From NCBI GenBank assembly GCA_963832725.1, contig CAWHVG010000002.1, forward strand, positions 930,001-994,000: 64,000 bases of DNA, read 5' to 3'. This DNA comes from JAEZBP01 sp963832725. Its GTDB lineage: Bacteria > Myxococcota_A > Polyangia > Polyangiales > Sandaracinaceae. Shown one piece after another: positions 1 to 8,584 of this stretch; position 1 is the first letter of the stretch, and each line of letters opens with the position of its first letter. The translations under genes were made by a program, and so were the position numbers. The notes beneath the pieces are model-generated. The model was not told the origin of the DNA and made no database searches. It was given only the letters and a program-made list of their open reading frames with translations.

Positions 1-2
1 GC

Positions 3-1955
3 ATCGACGGGCGGTGTCGCGCTCGGGTCGACGCCGGCCCTGGGATGGACGCCGGCCGCGTCACGACCGACGGTGGCGGCACCGGTCACCGCACCCTCTC
101 CTCGCTGGAGATCACCCCGGGCGACCCGGTGGTCCACACGATGAACGGGGCCTCGGCCGACCTCGACCTCGACCTCGTCGCGCACTTCGACGACGGCAGC
201 TCCTCGCCCGTCGCCGACGGGTTCTGGTCCGTCGCCTCGACCCTGCTCGGCAGCATCGACGAGAGCACTGGCGTGTTCACCGCGGACGGCAGCCTGGCCG
301 GCACGGTCGACGTCACCGTCAGCGCGTTCGGCACCATGGCCACCGCGACTCTCACCGTCGACGTCACCCACGAGATCCTCGCCGACGGCGCGCCTTCCGA
401 CGCCGCCTCGCACTTCACCGCGACGCCCGTCGACGACGCGGCGCGCGAGGCGAACCTCCTCTATCCGCTCGGCGGCGCGGTGTTCCCGGAGAACGTCTAC
501 CCGCCCGACGTGCAGTGGGAGCGCGGGGCCGACGGCGACCTCTACCGCGTCCGCTTCAGCGTGACCGGCGTCACGGTGAACGCCTACGTCGCGCACTCGG
601 GTGCGAGCTTCCGCTACGACTGGCTCGTCGACCGCACGGCCTGGCGGGCGCTCGCCGAGTCCGCGCCCGAGACCGACGTCACGGTGGCCGTCGATCGCTA
701 CGAAGCCGCCACCGGCGACGTCATCGCAGGCACACCGCGGACCTTCCGTTTCGCCGACGCCGTGATCCGCGGCGCGATCTACTACTGGGACCTCGGCGCC
801 GGACGCATCGTGCGCATCGGCGGTGACGGAAGCGGCCTCGAGAGCTTCATGCCCAGCCCGCCGCCGCGGCCGAGTGACGGCCACCGCTGCGTGGCGTGCC
901 ACACCGTCAGCCGCGACGGGCGCCGCATGGCCGCCGAGCTCTGGGACGGAGGCGACTACGGGGCGGTCTTCGATCTCACCGTCGACCTCACGCCCGATCC
1001 CGCGCCGACCCTCGTGCCGCCGACGCAGCAGCGCTTCTTGAGCGCCAGCTTCAACGCGGACTCTTCGCGGCTGATCGCGAACTACGGCAACTACCTCTTC
1101 CTGATGGACGGCAACACCGGGGCCCGCATCACCGAGGGCGGCACGGCGCTCCCGACCGCCGGCGCCGCGCACCCGACCTGGTCGCCGGACGGCTCCGCCA
1201 TCGCGTACGTCTCGGGCACGAACGGCAGCTGGGCGGTCGACTTCACCGCCGGCGATCTCTCGCTGATCGACGCCATGCCCGACGACAGCTTCGGCCCCTC
1301 CCGCGTGATCCTGAGCGGCGCGCCGCTGGCCGTGGCGCATCCGAGCTGGTCGCCCGACTCGCAGTGGATCGCCTTCCAGCACGGCGAGCACAGCCGCGCG
1401 TTCCAGGATCCCGGCGGCGGCGCGCCGCACATCCCGCGGCCCGGCATCGTCCGCATGGTCAGCCGTGACGGCGCCACACCCTTCGACCTCGAGGCGCTCA
1501 ACTCCGGCGACCGGAACAGCTACTACCCGACGTTCTCGCCCTTCGACGAGGGCGGCTACTTCTGGCTCGCGTTCTTGAGCACCCGCGACTACGGCAACGC
1601 ACAGGCCGGCACCCGCGGCTCGGGCCGGCGCCAGCTCTGGGTGGCGGCCATCTCCAGCTCGCCCTCGGCGGGCACCGACCCGAGCCACGCGCCCTACTGG
1701 CTGCCGCAGCAGGACGTCTCCAGCGAGAACATGGCCGCGTTCTGGGCGCCCGAGCCCTGCCGCGCGGACGGAAGGAGCTGCGCCGCCAGCGGCGAGTGCT
1801 GCAGCGGATTCTGCCGCGATAGCGGCTCCGGCGCCGTCTGCGTCCCGCCGACCGAGGTGCCCTGCTCGATGGAGGGTGAAGCCTGCGGGAGCGACTCCGA
1901 TTGCTGCGCCGGCGCGGGGAGCTGCGTCTCCAACCGCTGCACGCACCTGATGTGA
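3..1955 (+). CDS. Secreted c-type heme / TolB-like beta-propeller protein, 5' end outside window
   Basis: The reading frame is already open at the left edge, so the N-terminus is missing; the first visible residues (DAG-rich) resemble the linker that follows a lipoprotein signal in myxobacteria. An Ig-like (Big-type) segment of about 90 residues comes next, starting LSSLEITPGDP. A single c-type heme motif CVACH follows, in the context HRCVACHTVS. Two PD40/TolB-like strands are visible, HPTWSPDGSAIAYVSG and HPSWSPDSQWIAFQHG, suggesting a beta-propeller. The C-terminus is a tail of paired cysteines (ECCSGFC, DCCAGAGSC), a pattern common in myxobacterial surface proteins. Probable location is periplasm or outer surface. 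An electron-transfer or sensing role is inferred only from the heme motif; no specific family could be assigned. Confidence 0.75.
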   Translation: MDGRCRARVDAGPGMDAGRVTTDGGGTGHRTLSSLEITPGDPVVHTMNGASADLDLDLVAHFDDGSSSPVADGFWSVASTLLGSIDESTGVFTADGSLAGTVDVTVSAFGTMATATLTVDVTHEILADGAPSDAASHFTATPVDDAAREANLLYPLGGAVFPENVYPPDVQWERGADGDLYRVRFSVTGVTVNAYVAHSGASFRYDWLVDRTAWRALAESAPETDVTVAVDRYEAATGDVIAGTPRTFRFADAVIRGAIYYWDLGAGRIVRIGGDGSGLESFMPSPPPRPSDGHRCVACHTVSRDGRRMAAELWDGGDYGAVFDLTVDLTPDPAPTLVPPTQQRFLSASFNADSSRLIANYGNYLFLMDGNTGARITEGGTALPTAGAAHPTWSPDGSAIAYVSGTNGSWAVDFTAGDLSLIDAMPDDSFGPSRVILSGAPLAVAHPSWSPDSQWIAFQHGEHSRAFQDPGGGAPHIPRPGIVRMVSRDGATPFDLEALNSGDRNSYYPTFSPFDEGGYFWLAFLSTRDYGNAQAGTRGSGRRQLWVAAISSSPSAGTDPSHAPYWLPQQDVSSENMAAFWAPEPCRADGRSCAASGECCSGFCRDSGSGAVCVPPTEVPCSMEGEACGSDSDCCAGAGSCVSNRCTHLM

Positions 1956-2034
1956 TGGCCCTCGCTCGGAAAAGAATTAACGAACGATGACCGTTCCGTG
2001 GTCCGCCGTGACATTTTTGCCGTAAACCGAGAGA

Positions 2035-2916
2035 GTGAGCAGCGCGCCGCACCCTCCTCTCTCGACCGCACACCACGACGGGCGTGACCGCGAGCGCCGA
2101 CGGCATCGTTACGAGCGCCTCGGCTGGGTCCCCTTCCTGCTCTCCCACCTGGTCATGCTGGGCGCCTTCTGGTCCGGCGTGACCTGGGAGGCCGTGGCCG
2201 TCGGCGTCGTCCTCTACGTGCTGCGCATGTTCATGGTGACGGCGGGCTACCACCGCTACTTCGCCCACCGCGCGTTCGAGACCAGCCGGTGGTTCCAGTT
2301 CGTGCTCGCGGTCGGGGCCGTGATGACCATCCAGCGCGGGCCGCTCTGGTGGGCGGCGCATCATCGCGCGCATCACCTCTACTCCGACACCGAGCGCGAT
2401 CTGCACTCGCCGGTGGTCGACGGATTCTGGCACGCCCACTTCGGCTGGCTCTTCGCGGGCAACGCGGAGACGGACTGGAAGCGCGTGCAGGATCTGGCCC
2501 GCTACCCCGAGCTCGTCTGGCTCGACAAGTACTGGCTCGTGGTCCCCATTCTGACCGCATTCATCGTGTGGCTGATCTTCGGTTGGTCCGGCCTCTTCAT
2601 CGGTTTTGCGCTGAGTGGCGTGCTGGTATGGCACTCCACCTTCCTGGTGAACTCGCTGGCACACGTGTGGGGCCATCGCCGCTTCGACACCCGTGATCAG
2701 AGCCGAAACAACCTCTTCATCGCGCTCGTGACGATGGGCGAGGGATGGCACAACAACCATCACCGCTACATGCGCAGCGCGCGGATGGGCTTCTATCCCG
2801 GAGAGGTCGACCTGACCTACGCCATTCTCCGCGTTCTCGAGAAGCTCGGCCTGGTGTGGAACCTCGAGCCGGTGCCGGCTCGCGTGCTCGAAGAGGGCCG
2901 CCGTCCGTCGGCCTGA
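2035..2916 (+). CDS. Membrane fatty acid (acyl-CoA delta-9 type) desaturase
   Basis: A 293-residue integral membrane di-iron desaturase. The three histidine boxes of the family are present: HRYFAH near residue 73, HHRAHH near 109 and HNNHH near 240, the last preceded by GEGW. Hydrophobic stretches before box 1 and between boxes 2 and 3 fit four transmembrane helices. The family inserts a cis double bond into saturated acyl chains and tunes membrane fluidity. The GTG start is preceded by a purine-rich GAGAG. It stands alone between two secreted-protein genes, so no operon partner suggests a narrower substrate. Length is normal for bacterial stearoyl-CoA-type desaturases. Confidence 0.9.
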   Translation: MSSAPHPPLSTAHHDGRDRERRRHRYERLGWVPFLLSHLVMLGAFWSGVTWEAVAVGVVLYVLRMFMVTAGYHRYFAHRAFETSRWFQFVLAVGAVMTIQRGPLWWAAHHRAHHLYSDTERDLHSPVVDGFWHAHFGWLFAGNAETDWKRVQDLARYPELVWLDKYWLVVPILTAFIVWLIFGWSGLFIGFALSGVLVWHSTFLVNSLAHVWGHRRFDTRDQSRNNLFIALVTMGEGWHNNHHRYMRSARMGFYPGEVDLTYAILRVLEKLGLVWNLEPVPARVLEEGRRPSA

Positions 2917-3038
2917 TGCGCCGTCAAGGACTGCACGGTCGCGATCCGTCTGCCCTGCCAGGACGACGCGCGACGTTCCTCGCCTGCCCGGATGCCACAA
3001 GAGCGGGGCAGGTACGCCACTTGCTCCCCCGGGCGCCC

Positions 3039-3975
3039 ATGAATCGAATCGGATGGACGATCGGTGGGCTCCTCTTGGCCACGAGCGGCGCCGCGAGCGC
3101 GCAGCCGCCGCCGAGCACTCCCATCGACGTCAGCATCGTCGATTTCAGCAGCCGCGGCGATGTGAGCTTGAGCGATCTCTCCGCTCTGAACCAGCAGCCC
3201 TTCTTGCCTTCGGATTGCGAGGGGTCGATCACCTTCCGGTTCAACGGCGTCGACATGTCGCGCCACAACCTCTACTGGTTCTACGGCGAGATGTGCGACG
3301 ACCCGTCCGTGCGCACCTCGGTCACGACGAGCGCGTGCTCCAACCTCGCCCAGACGCCGAACGCCGTCGACGGGCGAGACCAGATGGACGTGGTGGTGGC
3401 GGTGCGTGACATCGTCCCCTGCGACCATCACGAGAGCGGCGTCGAGAACGTTTGGGTGTTCGCGCTGAGCGATCCCAACACCGACACGGTCACGGGGGAC
3501 GGAACAGCAGGCCAACTTCCCTCTCGCATACGATTTCGTCGACGTCGCGGCGCCGAGCGGGCTGACGGCGACGAAGAACGGCGGCGACATCGAGCTCTCC
3601 TGGACCGCGCCGACCGGCATCGACGGAGGCTCCTACGACATCCTGGTCGATCCGAGCGCCTGCGATGGTGACGGCGGGGCGTCGAGCCCGGCGACGGAGA
3701 CGATCGCCGACACGGTCGCGGGCTCCAGCACCGCCGCGGTGATCCCGTTCCCCGACGGCGTTCCCGCCAGCGCTCGGGTCGGCGTCGCCGTGCGCAGCCG
3801 CGATCGGGCGGGCGTCGCGGGCGGCACCTCGGACTTCGTCTGCGTGTCGAGATCCGGCGGAGGAGGTGGTACCGGTGGCGGCGGCTGCGCCGTCGCGCCC
3901 GGCTCGCGCTCGCCTCTCGCCGCCCTCGCCGTCGCTCTGATGGGGCTCGCGCTGGCCGCGCGTCGCCGCCGCTGA
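3039..3975 (+). pseudogene. MYXO-CTERM secreted protein, frameshifted
   Basis: The first part begins MNRIGWTIGGLLLATSGAASAQ, a clear Sec signal peptide with an Ala-x-Ala site. It reads in one frame to VTGDGT, then the natural continuation is one frame later (TEQQANFPLAYDF...). That second part holds a fibronectin-III-like stretch (PSGLTATKNGGDIELSWTAP), a Gly-rich spacer with one Cys, and a C-terminal hydrophobic helix followed by RRRR. This is the MYXO-CTERM sorting architecture, which anchors proteins at the cell surface in Myxococcota. The frame break lies in a run of five G at 3493-3497; removing one G restores a single protein of about 311 residues. Whether the break is real or a sequencing error cannot be told from the sequence. 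Function unknown. Confidence 0.8.
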
Positions 3976-4055
3976 AGACCTATCCGGGGCCGCGTCTCAC
4001 CCCGCGTCCATTCCCGTCCGGGACACGGATCCCTCATCACGACGACCGTGCGGGC

Positions 4056-4115
4056 GCACCGATCGCGCTGTCGGCGGTGTTCGCGCTGATCGTCCTCGCG
4101 CGCCGTCGCGGGTGA
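4056..4115 (+). other. Orphan MYXO-CTERM-like tail (gene remnant)
   Basis: Nineteen codons plus a stop read APIALSAVFALIVLARRRG, a hydrophobic helix followed by an Arg cluster. It is the same design as the tail of the gene just upstream, but has no gene body attached. It lies between that gene and the convergent membrane-protein gene. I read it as the leftover 3' end of a deleted MYXO-CTERM gene; chance is possible because the piece is short. Confidence 0.35.
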
Positions 4116-4124
4116 CGGCGGCGT

Positions 4125-6407
4125 TCACGGTCGCGTGCGTCGGCGCTGTCGTCGCCATCGGGCGAGCTGGCGTTGGGCGAGCTGCCGTCGCCGCAGCGCC
4201 CAGGCGAACGTGGCGATGGTCCAGCTCACGAACGAGACCACCATCGCCGCCAGCGGAGGTACGCCCGGCCCGACGAGCGCCAGGGCGCCGATGAGGGTCG
4301 CCACCAGCGCCACCACGGCGAGCACCGTCGGCGCGCGGGAGGGGCGAGGCTGCTTCTGCTCGAGGGGCGAGACGCGGTGGAACCCGCGCGGATCGTGCGC
4401 GTCGAGCTGGGCTCGATCGACCGGCTCCACCGCGATGGCCGTCACCCTCATCGCCTCCGGCGCGTGCCGCGCGGACTGGCGAAAGCCGCCCGCTCGAAGA
4501 GGCGCGCTCTCCGCCGGCACGCCGAGCACCCGCACGCGCGGCTCGCCCTCGATGCGCCGCCCCGCGAGCAGCACCGACTCGTGCTCGGGCGACGCGTGCT
4601 CGAACGCCGCAGCCAGCCACGGCGCCTCGGCGCGCACGGAAGACCAGGTCCCGCGGGCCTGCGAAAGCGGCGCCCCGTAGATCGTCGTCTCGCCCGTCGT
4701 CAGCGTCACCGTCTCGCCCGTGTCGAGCGCGAGGCGGAGCGGCCCGCCCGTGTTCGCCGCGCGCGCCTCGTACGGCGTGCGCAGCGTGGCCTGCACGAAA
4801 GGCGTCTCGCTCGCGCCGAGCAGCGTCCCCGCCAGCTCCGTCCATCCCTCTTCCGGTGTCCCGGGCGGAGGCGCCGGCGAGATGAGCTCGTCGAAAGGCG
4901 CGGCGAGCACGCCGACCGCGTCGATCGCGCGCGGCCCTTTCACCGATGCCGAGAGCGCGAGGCGGAGGCGTGCCGGCCGAGGCTGCCAGTCGAGCTCCAC
5001 GTGCAGAAGCCGCGGCTCGCCCTTCGGTACCTCCTCCGGCTCGCCGAGCCAGAGCAACGCCCCGTGCTCGTCGGTGATCCGGTAGACCGCGCCGTTCTCG
5101 ATCGCGACGACGCCGTAGATCGGCTCTCCCGGCGGCACCGAGACCTCGAGCCACTCGCCGGGGCCGTCGCCGGACGGCTGCCAGGCTCCTCCGTCCGAAG
5201 CGACGCCCGGTGGCCTGCGCCCCTCCCACACGCCCACGGCGGCCGGGCGCTCCGACGACGACGACGCGGCCGAGGTCCACTCGACGCGCGGGTCCCCACG
5301 CAGATCGATCGCCTCCACCTCGCTCGACGCGTACCGCCGATACCGACGCTCGCGTCGTTGGCCCTCGCGCGGCGAAGCCACGATCGCGGGCAGCGCCTGG
5401 GTCACCAGCGCCACGCCGTCGATCTGGTGCGGCTCCCCATCGCTCGCGTCCAAGCGAATGGTCACGCGCCGCGGCGGCCCCTGGCCGAGCGGAACGTAGA
5501 GCGCGCACGCCCGATCGAGCGATCGGTGCCGTTCGGGCTTCGCCTGCCAGAGCACCTCGTCCCGATCCGTGTCTCGCAGCTCGCACACCGCCCCCGCCGC
5601 GAAGCTCTCGCAGATCACGATCCCGGCGGCTCTCTCGATCTCGGGCAGCTCCACCGCCAGCCAGGGCGCCGCATCGGTCCCGCCCGCATTCCACGTCCCG
5701 CTCTGCTCCAGACCGCGCGGGAACACGGTGGGCGGACCACAGGCCGCGACCGCGCTGTGCGCCGCGTCTTTCTCCGACGAAGCTCGCGCATCCGTCGCCC
5801 ACTGGATCCGCGGATCGTCCACCGCGAGGTCCAGCGCGCCCAGGTCCGCCGCGGTGAAACGCCGGTGCGCGCCCGAGGCCGGCCCGCGACGAATGTCGGC
5901 CAGAGGCTCCGTCAAGAGCGCCACCGCGTCGATCTGATGGCGCGCCGGCGCGCCCTCGGCCGGCGCCAACCGGATCCGAAGCCGTGCCGGCGGCGGCGCC
6001 CCGTTCAGCGGCACGTAGAGCGCCCGGGCCTCTCTCGCGCGCTCGGCCTTCTCCGGCGCGGCCTCGAAGAGCACCGTATCGCGCTCGGCGTCGCGCACCT
6101 CCACGATCCCGCCGGGTGCATGGGTCTCGCAGATCAGAATCGCCGCCGCTTCGGCGGCCTCCGGCAGCTCCACCTCCAGCCACGGCGCCGCGTCGGAGAC
6201 GCGCGGACACCACGTGCAGTCGTGGTCGCCACCGCGCGGGAACACGACGGGCTTTCCAATCGCCATCCGCGCCGCGAACGCCTTGTCGACCTCGGACGAC
6301 GCGCGCGCCGCCCTCGCCCAGAGGATCCTCGGATCCGCAGCCCGCAGGTCCAGTCCTCCGAGCTCCCGGGGCGCGTACCGCCGGGCCGCCGCGCTCCCGC
6401 CGTCCAT
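4125..6407 (-). CDS. Large membrane protein with three discoidin-like repeats
   Basis: A 760-residue protein with three homologous units of about 150 residues. Each carries the pattern DPR(I/V)xW followed by ASS, then APWLxVELPE (or EWLEVSVP), then an I-C-E or I-E-N strand and YVPL. This resembles the galactose-binding or F5/8 type C (discoidin) jelly-roll fold, so extracellular glycan or protein binding is a reasonable guess. A less clear region of about 200 residues follows. Two hydrophobic helices (APTVLAVVALVATLIGALAL and PPLAAMVVSFVSWTIATFAW) lie near the C-terminus, and a basic tail ends the protein. No signal peptide is visible, so topology is uncertain. The ATG at MDGGSAAARRYAPREL is chosen because coding character begins there; its ribosome-binding site is weak. 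Confidence 0.7.
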   Translation of the reverse strand: MDGGSAAARRYAPRELGGLDLRAADPRILWARAARASSEVDKAFAARMAIGKPVVFPRGGDHDCTWCPRVSDAAPWLEVELPEAAEAAAILICETHAPGGIVEVRDAERDTVLFEAAPEKAERAREARALYVPLNGAPPPARLRIRLAPAEGAPARHQIDAVALLTEPLADIRRGPASGAHRRFTAADLGALDLAVDDPRIQWATDARASSEKDAAHSAVAACGPPTVFPRGLEQSGTWNAGGTDAAPWLAVELPEIERAAGIVICESFAAGAVCELRDTDRDEVLWQAKPERHRSLDRACALYVPLGQGPPRRVTIRLDASDGEPHQIDGVALVTQALPAIVASPREGQRRERRYRRYASSEVEAIDLRGDPRVEWTSAASSSSERPAAVGVWEGRRPPGVASDGGAWQPSGDGPGEWLEVSVPPGEPIYGVVAIENGAVYRITDEHGALLWLGEPEEVPKGEPRLLHVELDWQPRPARLRLALSASVKGPRAIDAVGVLAAPFDELISPAPPPGTPEEGWTELAGTLLGASETPFVQATLRTPYEARAANTGGPLRLALDTGETVTLTTGETTIYGAPLSQARGTWSSVRAEAPWLAAAFEHASPEHESVLLAGRRIEGEPRVRVLGVPAESAPLRAGGFRQSARHAPEAMRVTAIAVEPVDRAQLDAHDPRGFHRVSPLEQKQPRPSRAPTVLAVVALVATLIGALALVGPGVPPLAAMVVSFVSWTIATFAWALRRRQLAQRQLARWRRQRRRTRP

Positions 6408-6764
6408 CCCGCGCAGGGTACCAGTGAACAGACCCTCCCGGACCTCCCCGATCCTCGTTCGAATGTTCCTCTCCCCGGCATCGGATGGGAGCGGGCGTCG
6501 TCGCGGCGGCGGCCGACGGGGCGGGGCTCCGGCGCCAGCTCCCGTCGCGCTCGGAGGGTCCCGCGCGACCGGTCGGTCGACGTGCCGCCGTTCGTCGGTC
6601 CTCCGCGACCCGAGCGCACACCGGACCTGCTCGGTTCGCTCGACCGCCCGCGGCTGGGCGTGCGTGTGCCCGGTCGATGAAGTGGCACGAGGGATGCTAT
6701 TCTGCGCGCCGACGTCCCGGCTGGCACGAAGTGGCGCGCCGGACGAGCATGAAGGGGAGCGAAG
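6408..6764. other. Divergent intergenic region
   Basis: No coding sequence with convincing composition is seen between the discoidin-like gene (reading left) and the AYGxxP protein gene (reading right). The right end holds a sigma-54-like promoter and a strong ribosome-binding site. The octamer TGGCACGA occurs twice, at 6683 and near 6721; only the first has a matching -12 element. Confidence 0.5.
6683..6698 (+). promoter_or_regulatory. Sigma-54-type promoter (-24/-12)
   Basis: TGGCACGAGGGATGCT matches the sigma-54 consensus TGGCACG-N4-TTGCW at every position except the first T of the -12 box. The GG to GC spacing is exact. The start site would fall near 6710, about 55 bases before the ATG of the next gene. 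Sigma-54 promoters are abundant in myxobacteria and need an enhancer-binding activator; no such gene lies in this window. Confidence 0.5.
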
Positions 6765-7187
6765 ATGGCATTGATTGCTTGCAACGGATGCGGACGGCAC
6801 GTGCGTGATGCGGAGTGCCCGTTCTGCGGAGCCGAGAACACGATCCCGCAGGTGCCGGAGGCGCGCTCGCAGGTGACGGGGCTGACCCGGGCGGCGCTCG
6901 TGCTCGGCGCGACGGTGGCCGTCTCGGCGTGCTCCTCGACCGCGACGACGGACGACGCGGGGATGGACAGCGGGCCCGAGGTGGTCGACGCGTCGATGGG
7001 CGTCGACGCGGCCTACGGCGGACCGCCCCTCGAAGACGGTGGCCCCGGCGACGCGGCCACGGCACAGGACGCAGGTCAGGACGCCGGCGCCATCGCGGCG
7101 TACGGCGGACCGCCCGTGGACGCCGGTCCCGACGCGTCGGCGACCCTGCCGGCCTACGGCGCCATCCCCGTCGACAGCGGCGTGTGA
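6765..7187 (+). CDS. Zinc-ribbon/lipobox protein with three AYGxxP motifs (candidate radical-SAM substrate)
   Basis: A 140-residue protein in three parts. Residues 1-25 hold a zinc-ribbon-like pair, CNGC and CPFC. Residues 41-56 are a hydrophobic helix ending VSAC, which looks like a lipobox but lies too deep for a normal lipoprotein signal. From 60 onward is a low-complexity Asp/Ala/Gly region carrying AYGGPP at 83, AYGGPP at 112 and AYGAIP at 130, close to the C-terminus. The repeated short motif in an otherwise unstructured tail resembles a multi-core modified peptide. The next gene, 4 bases downstream, encodes a radical SAM/SPASM enzyme, so a substrate-enzyme pair is my inference. The ribosome-binding site AAGGGGAG sits 6 bases before the ATG. 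I cannot place it in a named peptide family. Confidence 0.65.
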   Translation: MALIACNGCGRHVRDAECPFCGAENTIPQVPEARSQVTGLTRAALVLGATVAVSACSSTATTDDAGMDSGPEVVDASMGVDAAYGGPPLEDGGPGDAATAQDAGQDAGAIAAYGGPPVDAGPDASATLPAYGAIPVDSGV

Positions 7188-7191
7188 GCCG

Positions 7192-8490
7192 GTGAAGCTC
7201 GGCCCGCGTCGCTCACTTCCCATCGCGCCTCACGCGCCGCCGAGCAGGAGGCCGCTCACGCTGGACGGCGAAGCGCGCGACATCGATCGCGCGTACCGCC
7301 CGGCCTACGCCGTATGGGAGATCACCCTGGCGTGCGACCTCGCCTGCCGCCACTGCGGCTCGCGGGCCGGCCGCGCGCGCCCCGACGAGCTGAGCACCGC
7401 CGAGGCGCTCGACCTGGTCGACCAGATGGCCGACCTCGGCGTGAAAGAGATCTCGCTCATCGGTGGCGAGGCCTACCTGCGCGAAGACTGAGTCGACATC
7501 ATCCGGCGCGCTCGCGGCCACGGCATCCTCTGCCAGATCACCACCGGCGCCCGCGGGCTCACCCCCGAGCGGCTGCGCGCGGCGAAGGACGCCGGCCTCC
7601 AGAGCGTGTCGATCTCGGTCGACGGGTTCGAGGGGACGCACGACGCCCTGCGCGGCCTCTCCGGTTCGTTTCGCGCGGTGGAAAGAGCGTTTGCCGCGTT
7701 GCGCGACATCGGCGGCATCCGCATCACCGCCAACACCCAGGTCAACCGTCTGAACCTGCGGGAGGTCGAACCTCTCTACGATTGGCTGATCGACCAGGGT
7801 GTCGTCGGCTGGCAGGTCCAGCTCACGGCCGCGATGGGCCGCGCCGCCGATGAGCCCGACGTCCTCCTCCAGCCCTACCAAGTGCTGGAGACGCACCCGA
7901 TGTTGGTCCGGGCGAAGCGTCACGGCGACGCTCGCGGCGCTCGGATGTGGCCCGGCAACAACATCGGCTACTTCGGCCCCTTCGAGCACATCTTGCGCGG
8001 AGACTGGAGCCTGACCTACCGAGGCACCTGCGGCGCGGGCAAACGCACCTTGGGCATCGAAGCCAACGGCGACATCAAAGGCTGCCCCTCGCTCTCGACC
8101 GACGCCTTCGTGGGCGGCAACGTCCGGGACCACGCCTTGCGCGACATCTGGGAGCGCAGCCGCGCCCTCCGCTTCACCCGCGACATCGCCAAGACGGATC
8201 TGAGCGGCTACTGCGCCGACTGCTACTACGCCGAAGACTGCTACGGCGGCTGCCACTGGACCGCGTCCGTCCTCCTCGGCCACATCGGCAACAACCCTTA
8301 CTGCCACCACCGCGCCTACGAGCTCTTGCGGGCGGGAGAGCGCGAGCGCGTCGAGCTCGCCGAGCCCGCGCCGGGCCTCCCCTTCGACCACGCCGTCTAC
8401 CGCATCGTCAAAGAGCCTTGGCCGAGCGAAGCCCTCCGGCAGCGCGCCCTCACCATCCAAGAGACCGGCGAAGGGTTCCTCGAGGATTGA
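7192..8490 (+). pseudogene. Radical SAM/SPASM enzyme with an in-frame TGA
   Basis: Reading from GTG through the TGA at 7489-7491 gives one continuous protein of about 432 residues. The N-terminal radical SAM domain has the 4Fe-4S motif in LACDLACRHC and the glycine motif IGGEAYLRED. The C-terminal SPASM domain carries auxiliary-cluster cysteines (GTCGAG, IKGCPS, YCADCYYAEDCYGGCHW). SPASM enzymes modify ribosomal peptides by forming thioether, C-C or similar bonds. The stop falls right after RED, where TGG (Trp) would differ by one base, and the frame is fully coding on both sides. It may be a nonsense mutation or a base-call error; a protein restarted at 7606 would lack the cluster motif. The gene is tightly coupled to the AYGxxP gene upstream. 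Confidence 0.75.
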
Positions 8491-8556
8491 CGCTGCGGCA
8501 TCCCGCCGGCCGGCTCGGCAGAGAGACGCGGCGACCTCGAAGCGGCAGGTCCGCGA

Positions 8557-8584
8557 ACGCACGATCAACTACGCACGATCAACT
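8557..8584. repeat. 14-bp tandem duplication at the clc stop codon
   Basis: ACGCACGATCAACT occurs twice in direct succession. The second copy contains the stop codon of the CLC gene on the minus strand. Either a small slippage duplication or no functional meaning. Confidence 0.8.

Noticed and set aside
4173..6680. Long plus-strand frame opposite the discoidin-like membrane protein
   Set aside because: Arg/Pro-dominated translation typical of a shadow frame; the minus-strand frame has clear repeats and membrane helices.
7489..7491. Selenocysteine or TGA reassignment to explain the internal TGA
   Set aside because: TGA ends rpoB, the desaturase gene, abiEi and many others here, so it is a normal stop. 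The affected column looks like Trp, not Cys, and I saw no convincing SECIS hairpin.
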